The notes below the pieces were generated by a model. It saw only the letters and a list, made by a program, of their open reading frames with translations, searched no databases and was not told the origin of the DNA. Positions 14,796 to 20,622 of a stretch of DNA of 20,622 nt are shown piece by piece. Origin of the DNA: Ruminococcaceae bacterium UBA1417 (GTDB taxonomy: Bacteria > Bacillota > Clostridia > Oscillospirales > Acutalibacteraceae). The stretch's first letter is position 1, and the number at the start of each line of letters is the position of its first letter. The stretch covers positions 163,727-184,348 of the forward strand of contig DBPP01000015.1 of NCBI GenBank assembly GCA_002305575.1, read 5' to 3'. The position numbers and the translations under genes are program-made.

Positions 14796-15755
14796 ATGTC
14801 CTTTGCATCGGACTGCAAGGAAGAGCTTTGCAAAATTGAAAATAAGCGATCGTGCTGTCTAAAAGCAGAATGCTACGGCCTTCTGCTTTTTTCGAAGTGT
14901 TTTTCCCCGCGGGAAACGCGGATGATCTGCGAAAACGCCGCGGTGGCCCACCGGCTGGCGGAGGCAGCGGCTGTTTCGGCGGACGTGTACGCCGAGGTAC
15001 GCGCGCAGCAGCGGCGGAAAAATACCGGCGCATTTTCCATTGCAATTCCTGGCGAGGACGCGCGGCTGCGCATGCTGGCCTCGTTCGGCCACACGGACCG
15101 TGCGGTCAGCCTGCATATTCATGAAGAAAACCTGAAACGGGATTGCTGTGTCGCATCGTTCCTGCGCGGCGTGTTTCTGGTCTGCGGCACCATCACCGAC
15201 CCGAATAAAGAATACCACCTCGAGTTTTCAACGCCGCATTTCCACCTTGCACAGGAGCTTGCGGCACTTTTGCAACGGGTGCCGGCGGCGCAGCTTTCGC
15301 CGGCGGTCGCCAAGCGCAAAAGCGGCTATATGGTCTATCTCAAGGAGAGCGGCGCCATCGAGGATTTCCTCACGTTGATCGGCGCGGTCAACGCCGCGAT
15401 GGCGCTTATGCAGATCAAAATGTATAAGGAAGCCTACAACAATATGAACCGCGTTTCGAACTGCGAGACAGCTAACCTCGACAAAACGTATTCTGCGGCT
15501 TCCCGGCAGATCGCAGCCATCGCACTGATCAACGACAAGGTTGGGCTGGATGCATTGCCGGACGATCTCCGTGAGGCGGCGGTGTTGCGGCTGCACAATC
15601 CGGAAATGTCGCTGCGCGAGATGAGCGGCCGGCTTTCCATCAGCCGCTCCGGTGTCAACCACCGCTTGCGCCGCATTTTGGAATTTGCGGAAACGCTTGG
15701 TTCGCCCGAAAAAGAGGCAGCCGCGCAGCGCACGGAAAAAAACGGAAACGCATAA
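14796..15755 (+). CDS. whiA: DNA-binding protein WhiA
   Basis: WhiA is a conserved Gram-positive DNA-binding protein, a sporulation regulator in Streptomyces and linked to cell division and chromosome segregation in Bacillus. The 319-residue protein has the N-terminal segment FASDCKEELCKI, a degenerate LAGLIDADG-like domain (about 95-190, with FLRGVFLVCGTITDPNKEYHLE), and a C-terminal helix-turn-helix (about 270-300, SLREMSGRLSISRSGVNHRL). ATG 14796 follows a strong AAGGGGGAG site. It begins 46 bases after rapZ, so the yvcK/gluP gene often found between them is absent. It ends in TAA. dnaE follows after 44 bases. Confidence 0.95.
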   Translation: MSFASDCKEELCKIENKRSCCLKAECYGLLLFSKCFSPRETRMICENAAVAHRLAEAAAVSADVYAEVRAQQRRKNTGAFSIAIPGEDARLRMLASFGHTDRAVSLHIHEENLKRDCCVASFLRGVFLVCGTITDPNKEYHLEFSTPHFHLAQELAALLQRVPAAQLSPAVAKRKSGYMVYLKESGAIEDFLTLIGAVNAAMALMQIKMYKEAYNNMNRVSNCETANLDKTYSAASRQIAAIALINDKVGLDALPDDLREAAVLRLHNPEMSLREMSGRLSISRSGVNHRLRRILEFAETLGSPEKEAAAQRTEKNGNA

Positions 15756-15799
15756 AAACAGAGCGGCCGGTGTGGACCGGCGGCCGGAAGGGGGAGCGC

Positions 15800-18700
15800 A
15801 TGGCGTTTACACATCTGCATCTGCACACGGAGTACAGTCTGCTCGACGGCGCGTGCCGCATTGAGAAGCTGTTGGACCGGGCTAAGGCCATGGGCCAGAC
15901 GAGCGTGGCCATCACCGATCACGGCGTCATGTACGGCGTGATCGATTTCTACAAGGCGGCTTTGGCGCGCGGCATCAAGCCGGTTATCGGCTGCGAAATT
16001 TATGTTGCCAAACGCGGCATGACCGATAAGGTGCACGGCATCGACAACGAAAACCGCCATCTTGTTCTGCTCTGTGAGAACGAGGAGGGCTATCGCAATC
16101 TGGTTGCGATCGTTTCCAAGGCATGGACGAACGGCTTTTACAATAAGCCGCGCGCCGATCTGGATTTGTTGCGCCGGCACAGCAAGGGTTTGATCGCGCT
16201 TTCGGCCTGCCTTGCAGGCGAGATTCCGCGGGCGCTCGCAGTCGGCGCATACGACGTGGCAAAGGAAGCGGCGCTGCGCTATCAGGAGATTTTCGGCGCC
16301 GGAAACTTTTACCTGGAGCTGCAGGACCATGGGCTGAAAGACCAGAAATATGTAAACCCGCAGCTGATCCGCCTGGCACGCGAAACGGGCATTCCGCTCG
16401 TTGCGACGAACGACTGCCATTATATCGAAAAAGAGGATGCGCAGATGCACCATATCCTCATTTGCATCCAGACGAACCGCACGGTCGAGGACGAGGACGT
16501 GCTCGAATTTGGTTCGGATGCGTTTTACTTCAAGAGCGAGGAAGAGATGCGCGCGCTGTTTCCGGATTGCCCGGAGGCGATTGAAAATACACAGCGCATC
16601 GCGGACCGATGCAATGTTTCCTTCGAATTCGGACACACCAAGCTGCCGCGCTTCGATACGCCCGATGGCAGCGACAACCGCGAATATTTCCGCCGCCTGT
16701 GCTACGACGGGCTGCACCGCCATTATGGCGAACATCCCGAAAAAAGCATTTTGGATCGGCTTGAATATGAGATTTCGACGATCGACTCCATGGGTTATGT
16801 CAATTACTATTTGATCGTCTACGATTTCATCCGGCAGGCGAAGAGCATGGGTATCCCGGTCGGACCGGGACGTGGCTCCGGTGTTGGCAGCCTTGCCGCC
16901 TACTGCGTCGGCATTACGGGCGTTGATCCCCTGCGCTATGACCTGCTTTTTGAACGCTTTTTGAATCCGGAACGCGTCAGCATGCCGGATTTTGACGTCG
17001 ATTTCAGCGATGAGCGCCGGCAGGAGATCATCGAATACGTTGTGGATAAATACGGCGCCGACCACGTGGCGCAGATTGTCACTTTCGGTACCATGGCGGC
17101 GCGTCTCGCCATCCGCGACGTCGGCCGCGCGATGGCGATTCCCTACAACGTGTGCGATACGGTTGCAAAGCTCGTGCCCATGGAGCTGAACATGACGCTC
17201 AACCATGCGCTTGAAACTGTCACAGAGCTGCGCGACAAATACGAGGCTGACCAACAGGTGCACGCGCTGATCGACATGGCGCGCAAGATTGAAGGCATGC
17301 CGCGCCACACCTCGACACATGCGGCCGGCGTTGTCATCACGGACCGGCCGGTCGTCGAGTATGTCCCGCTGAGCATGAACGATGATGCGGTTGTCACACA
17401 ATTTACAATGACGGCCATCGAAGAGCTCGGCCTTTTGAAGATGGATTTTCTCGGTTTGCGCAATCTTTCGGTGATCGACCACGCTGAGCAGATGATCGGC
17501 AGGCGCGTCCCCGGTTTTTCTGTAGAGCGCGCACCGGAAGACGACGCGCAGGTCTTTGCCATGATCACAAGCGGACAGACCGAAGGCGTGTTCCAGTTTG
17601 AATCGGCGGGCATGCGGCGCGTTATCATGCAGTCCGAGCCGGAAAGTATCGAGGATCTCATCGCGGTTATTTCCCTGTACCGGCCTGGCCCGATGAAATT
17701 TATCCCGACCTATATCGAAAACCGCCGGCATCCGGAAAAGATCACCTACCGGCATCCGCGGCTTTCCAAAATTTTGGACGTGACGTATGGCTGCATCATT
17801 TACCAGGAGCAGGTCATGCGCATTTTCCGCGAGCTAGCCGGCTATTCGCTCGGCCGCGCGGATATTGTGCGCCGCGCGATGAGCAAGAAAAAACATAAGG
17901 TGATGGAGGAAGAGCGCCAGTACTTTATACACGGCCTGCGGCGTGCAGACGGCACCGTGGAGATCGAGGGCTGTGTGGCGCGCGGCGTCGATGAACGCAC
18001 CGCGGAGATCATCTACGATGAGATGGAGAGCTTTGCCTCCTACGCGTTCAACAAATCCCACGCGGCGGCGTATGCGGTGGTCGCATATCGCACGGCGTAC
18101 CTCAAGTATTATTACCCGAAGGAATATATGGCGGCGCTGCTCACGAGCGTGCTTGGCTCTGCCGGCAAGGTAGCGGCCTACATGACGGAGTGTGCGCGCC
18201 TTGGCATCCCGGTGCTTCCGCCGCACGTCAACGAGAGCGATACAGGCTTTTCTGTATCGGAAAGCGGCATCCGCTTTGGCCTGCTTGCGATTAAAAACCT
18301 CGGCCGCGGCGTTATCCAGCGTATGCTGCTCGAGCGATCCCGTGGCGGCGCGTTCCGCAGCTTTTATGATTTCTGCAAGCGGATGCAGGGCAGGGATCTG
18401 AACCGCCGCGCGGTGGAAAGCTTGATCCGCTGCGGCGCGCTCGACGGCCTCGGAAATAACCGGCGTGAAATGCTCTTAGCCGTGGAACCGGTGCTCGATA
18501 GCCTCGACGCGGACAAGCGGCGGAACATCGAAGGGCAGATCGGCTTTTTTGATCTCGGCGGTTCCGAAAGGGCCGAAACGTACCAGATGCCCGTCGCGGA
18601 GGAATTCCCGCAGGCGGAACTGCTGACCATGGAGAAGGAGGTCACGGGCATGTACCTCTCCGGGCATCCGATGGCGCCGTATGCGGAGGTGTACCGCCGC

Positions 18701-19333
18701 GATCTCGTGGCACGCACCGATGAAATCGCCCAGAGTGCAGCAGGGGAAACGGACAAATACAGCGACGAACAGTATGTGGACGTGTTGGCTATTGTTTCCG
18801 AGATCCGAAAAAAAGTGACGAAATCCGGTGCAAATATGGCGTTTGTCACGCTGGAGGATATTTACGGCTCGATTGAAGCGCTTGTGTTTCCCAAGGTGCT
18901 TGAGCGCTGCGGCGATCTTTTGACGCCCGGAAGCGCGGTGCAGGCGCATGGGCGCATCAGCTTTACAGAGGAGAAAGATCCCAAGCTGATCGCTGAATAC
19001 TTCACACAGCCGTACGCGCCGCAGGCCATGCTGGCGCAGCATACCCACCGGGGTACTGCGACAGAAGAAAAGCCTGCGGTACAGATCAGGGGCTACAACG
19101 CGGCGTACCGCGGTTTGTACCTGCGCGTGCCGTCCATGCACGACCCGCTGTGCACAAAAGCGCTGCAGTATGTGGAGATTTTCGATGGTACGACCGATCT
19201 GTACCTTTATGCCTGTGATGAAAAGAAACTGGTGCGTGCACCGGCTCGGTATCGCGTGGCGGTCAACTATGCGCTTGTGGCTGCACTCAAACGCCTGCTG
19301 GGTGAAGAGAACGTGGCACTGCGGGAAACATGA
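15800..19333 (+). CDS. dnaE: DNA polymerase III alpha subunit (DnaE type)
   Basis: This is the 1177-residue C-family replicative polymerase of the DnaE type; it lacks the exonuclease insertion of PolC. It has an N-terminal PHP domain with HLHLHTEYSLLDG (from residue 5), the palm with GPGRGSGVGSLAAY, catalytic aspartates in PDFDVDFSDERR (D397, D399) and in KMDFLGLRN (D549), and fingers with FESAGMRRV and YRPGPM. Helix-hairpin-helix sequences follow (about 830-890), then a C-terminal OB fold (VDVLAIVSEIRKKVTKSG). Start ATG 15800 was chosen for MAFTHLHLHTEYS; AAGGGGGAG at 15788-15796 precedes it closely. It ends in TGA. In Firmicutes DnaE typically works with PolC in primer extension, but PolC is not in the window. 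It is the last gene of the hprK unit. Confidence 0.97.
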   Translation: MAFTHLHLHTEYSLLDGACRIEKLLDRAKAMGQTSVAITDHGVMYGVIDFYKAALARGIKPVIGCEIYVAKRGMTDKVHGIDNENRHLVLLCENEEGYRNLVAIVSKAWTNGFYNKPRADLDLLRRHSKGLIALSACLAGEIPRALAVGAYDVAKEAALRYQEIFGAGNFYLELQDHGLKDQKYVNPQLIRLARETGIPLVATNDCHYIEKEDAQMHHILICIQTNRTVEDEDVLEFGSDAFYFKSEEEMRALFPDCPEAIENTQRIADRCNVSFEFGHTKLPRFDTPDGSDNREYFRRLCYDGLHRHYGEHPEKSILDRLEYEISTIDSMGYVNYYLIVYDFIRQAKSMGIPVGPGRGSGVGSLAAYCVGITGVDPLRYDLLFERFLNPERVSMPDFDVDFSDERRQEIIEYVVDKYGADHVAQIVTFGTMAARLAIRDVGRAMAIPYNVCDTVAKLVPMELNMTLNHALETVTELRDKYEADQQVHALIDMARKIEGMPRHTSTHAAGVVITDRPVVEYVPLSMNDDAVVTQFTMTAIEELGLLKMDFLGLRNLSVIDHAEQMIGRRVPGFSVERAPEDDAQVFAMITSGQTEGVFQFESAGMRRVIMQSEPESIEDLIAVISLYRPGPMKFIPTYIENRRHPEKITYRHPRLSKILDVTYGCIIYQEQVMRIFRELAGYSLGRADIVRRAMSKKKHKVMEEERQYFIHGLRRADGTVEIEGCVARGVDERTAEIIYDEMESFASYAFNKSHAAAYAVVAYRTAYLKYYYPKEYMAALLTSVLGSAGKVAAYMTECARLGIPVLPPHVNESDTGFSVSESGIRFGLLAIKNLGRGVIQRMLLERSRGGAFRSFYDFCKRMQGRDLNRRAVESLIRCGALDGLGNNRREMLLAVEPVLDSLDADKRRNIEGQIGFFDLGGSERAETYQMPVAEEFPQAELLTMEKEVTGMYLSGHPMAPYAEVYRRDLVARTDEIAQSAAGETDKYSDEQYVDVLAIVSEIRKKVTKSGANMAFVTLEDIYGSIEALVFPKVLERCGDLLTPGSAVQAHGRISFTEEKDPKLIAEYFTQPYAPQAMLAQHTHRGTATEEKPAVQIRGYNAAYRGLYLRVPSMHDPLCTKALQYVEIFDGTTDLYLYACDEKKLVRAPARYRVAVNYALVAALKRLLGEENVALRET

Positions 19334-19367
19334 TGGCAAATTCCACGCGGAAACGTGTTTTTTCCTC

Positions 19368-19396
19368 TTGATTCTAGGCCCGGAATATACTATAAT
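19368..19396 (+). promoter_or_regulatory. Promoter of pfkA
   Basis: TTGATT (19368-19373) and TATAAT (19391-19396) are 17 bp apart. The predicted start near 19403 gives a leader of about 50 bases. pfkA can therefore be expressed independently of dnaE. Confidence 0.85.
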
Positions 19397-19455
19397 GATA
19401 AACAAACGAATACTTGTTTTTTGGCATTTATTATACAAAAATGGAGGAATCTCAA

Positions 19456-20424
19456 ATGTGTGCAAAGAAAATCGCAGTACTGACAAGTGGCGGTGACGCC
19501 CCAGGCATGAACGCGGCGGTTCGTGCTGTCGTCCGAACCGCGATCTCCTTCGGCATGGAAGTTTATGGTGTCAAGCACGGCTATAATGGTCTGCTGCATG
19601 GCGAAGTTGAGAGAATGTACCTGCGCAGTGTTTCGAATATCATTCAGCATGGCGGCACGGCGTTGTTTACGGCGCGCAGCCCGGAGTTTAATACGCCGGA
19701 AGGCGTTGAGAAGGCGGCGGCGAATTGCCGCGAGATGGGCATTCACGGCGTCGTCGTGATTGGCGGCGACGGTTCGTTCCGCGGCGCGCGCGATCTTTCG
19801 AATGCGGGCGTCCCGTGCATCGGTGTTCCGGGCACCATCGACAACGATATTTCCAGTTCTGAATATACGATCGGCTATGACACCGCGATGAATACCGCGA
19901 TGGATATGATTGACCGCATCCGCGATACCACAGAATCGCACGACCGCTGCAGCGTCGTCGAGGTTATGGGCCGCCGTTGCGGCGATATTGCGCTGAACAC
20001 CGGCATTGCCGTCGGCGCCATCGCGACGCTCGTGCCCGAAGTCGAGATGGACTTCGATCGCGATCTGATTGAGCGCATCCGCTTTGCACAGAAGACCGGT
20101 AAGCGCCACTTCATCGTCGTTGTTGCCGAGGGTGTCGGCCATGCGGAGGAGATCTGCAAGCGCATCCAGGAGGCTACCGGCATTGAGAGCCGCGCCACCA
20201 TTCTCGGTCATGTACAGCGCGGTGGTTCGCCGACGCTTCGCGACCGTGTTGTCGGCAGCCAGATGGGCTATCATGCTGTTGAGCTGCTCCGCGATGGTAA
20301 GAGCAACCGTGTCGTTGTCATGCAGGGCGAGCGCATCACAGACTACGACATCACGGAGGCGCTCAATATGCCCCGTGTGTTTAACAAAAAGCTCTATGAG
20401 ATTTCGCAGAGCCTTTCCCGCTGA
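19456..20424 (+). CDS. pfkA: ATP-dependent 6-phosphofructokinase
   Basis: PfkA phosphorylates fructose 6-phosphate to fructose 1,6-bisphosphate, the committing step of glycolysis; that product is also an activator of HprK-type signalling. The 322-residue protein is the standard bacterial length and has LTSGGDAPGMNA (9-20), VIGGDGSFRGA, the catalytic PGTIDNDI, TIGYDTAMNT, and VVEVMGRRCGDIA. The glycines in GGDGS and PGTIDND, in place of Asp and Lys, mark an ATP-using rather than PPi-using enzyme. GGAGG (19443-19447) is 8 bases before ATG 19456. It ends in TGA and a terminator follows. The dnaE-pfkA order is frequent in Clostridia; pyk, which often follows, is replaced here by tRNA-Trp. Confidence 0.97.
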   Translation: MCAKKIAVLTSGGDAPGMNAAVRAVVRTAISFGMEVYGVKHGYNGLLHGEVERMYLRSVSNIIQHGGTALFTARSPEFNTPEGVEKAAANCREMGIHGVVVIGGDGSFRGARDLSNAGVPCIGVPGTIDNDISSSEYTIGYDTAMNTAMDMIDRIRDTTESHDRCSVVEVMGRRCGDIALNTGIAVGAIATLVPEVEMDFDRDLIERIRFAQKTGKRHFIVVVAEGVGHAEEICKRIQEATGIESRATILGHVQRGGSPTLRDRVVGSQMGYHAVELLRDGKSNRVVVMQGERITDYDITEALNMPRVFNKKLYEISQSLSR

Positions 20425-20440
20425 ATTCAGTATGTAAAAG

Positions 20441-20472
20441 AAAATGCCTGCCGCAATCCGGCGGGCATTTTT
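20441..20472 (+). terminator. Intrinsic terminator after pfkA
   Basis: AAAATGCCTGCCG (20441-20453) pairs with CGGCGGGCATTTT with one U-G wobble around a 4-5 base loop, and a T-run follows (20468-20472). It ends the pfkA transcript 16 bases after the stop codon. Confidence 0.9.
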
Positions 20473-20515
20473 CGTTCTGGATGACAGGTTGTATGCGTTA
20501 TTTTATAAAAAAGCC

Positions 20516-20544
20516 TTGACATTTTTCGCGTGAAATGGTAGAAT
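20516..20544 (+). promoter_or_regulatory. Promoter of tRNA-Trp
   Basis: TTGACA (20516-20521) and TAGAAT (20539-20544) are 17 bp apart; the -35 is perfect and the -10 matches 5 of 6. The predicted start near 20551 leaves about 23 bases of 5' leader before the mature tRNA, to be removed by RNase P. Confidence 0.88.
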
Positions 20545-20573
20545 AATCGAGCGGTCAGAAATGGCCGGCAGAT

Positions 20574-20622
20574 AGGGGCATAGCTCAGTTGGTAGAGCAG
20601 CGGTCTCCAAAACCGCGTGCCG
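20574..20622 (+). tRNA. tRNA-Trp (anticodon CCA), 5' part
   Basis: The gene is cut by the window end. Acceptor 5' strand AGGGGCA, TA at positions 8-9, D arm GCTC-AGTTGGTA-GAGC, and anticodon arm GCGGT-CTCCAAA-ACCGC with anticodon CCA are all present. The variable region and the T arm are cut off. CCA reads UGG only, so it says nothing about UAG or UGA decoding. Confidence 0.95.

Noticed and set aside
15434..17755. Long open frame (about 770 codons) antisense to whiA and dnaE
   Set aside because: It is a by-product of GC-rich codon usage opposite a highly conserved polymerase gene; it crosses two real genes, has no ribosome binding site and no recognisable domain.
19344..19363. Short hairpin CACG/CGTG with T6 after dnaE as a terminator
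   Set aside because: The 4-bp stem is too weak to call; the pfkA promoter follows directly and read-through from dnaE is possible.
1..20622. CRISPR array, insertion sequence, prophage or riboswitch other than the L10 leader
   Set aside because: No regularly spaced repeats, transposase or integrase motifs or recognised aptamer cores were seen in reading the window.
20574..20622. Idea that the window is a circular molecule, because tRNA-Trp at the right end often precedes secE-nusG-rplK-rplA, and rplA opens the window
   Set aside because: The intervening genes are absent and the contents are ordinary chromosomal housekeeping genes; nothing in the sequence shows that the ends join.

Overview
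The window reads as a chromosomal segment of a fairly GC-rich Clostridia-type Firmicute, plausibly Oscillospirales/Ruminococcaceae-like. The lineage is inferred from gene order and protein style; no marker was searched. Supporting points are strong Shine-Dalgarno sites, near-consensus sigma-A promoters with 17-bp spacers, the L10-leader/rplJL unit, the HPr kinase - PHP - murB - rapZ - whiA - dnaE - pfkA neighbourhood, and a YhbD/bactofilin pair. No IS element, prophage or CRISPR array is visible.

Layout: (1) 1-1496: 3' end of rplA, a consensus promoter, an L10 leader with an intrinsic attenuator, rplJ, rplL and a terminator. (2) 1590-5523: a large hairpin and the minus-strand sbcD-sbcC pair for DNA-end and hairpin processing. 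(3) 5598-7814: a secreted, membrane-anchored D-Ala-D-Ala carboxypeptidase and a small protein resembling the pyruvate kinase C-terminal domain, closed by a terminator. (4) 7832-9499: minus-strand yhbD-like regulator and bactofilin, driven by a promoter wrapped in two related palindromes and preceded by a possible 20-residue leader peptide. (5) 9582-10994: a MATE exporter with its own promoter. (6) 11049-19333: one long apparent transcription unit, hprK, PHP phosphoesterase, murB, rapZ, whiA, dnaE. The yvcK/gluP-type gene that often lies between rapZ and whiA is absent. (7) 19368-20472: pfkA with its own promoter and terminator. (8) 20516-20622: promoter and 5' part of tRNA-Trp(CCA).

The most striking signal is that two conserved genes, the carboxypeptidase (TAG at 6090-6092) and rapZ (TAG at 14492-14494), are each interrupted by one in-frame amber codon. 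Both resume in the same frame with all downstream motifs intact. In the carboxypeptidase the codon lies between two catalytic motifs, so a truncated product should be dead. Both ambers share the 9-mer CTAGACCGG. Only two of 17 genes appear to end in TAG, and each has another in-frame stop 3' of it (2 and 16 codons further). This fits UAG being read as an amino acid, with Gln the simplest guess and Lys or pyrrolysine possible. A motif-specific base-calling error or real nonsense mutations are serious alternatives that this window alone cannot exclude.

Functionally the window combines translation (L1, L10, L7/L12, tRNA-Trp), wall synthesis and trimming (MurB, carboxypeptidase, possibly bactofilin), carbon and envelope signalling (HprK, RapZ, PfkA), division and sporulation-type regulation (WhiA), and replication and repair (DnaE, SbcCD).
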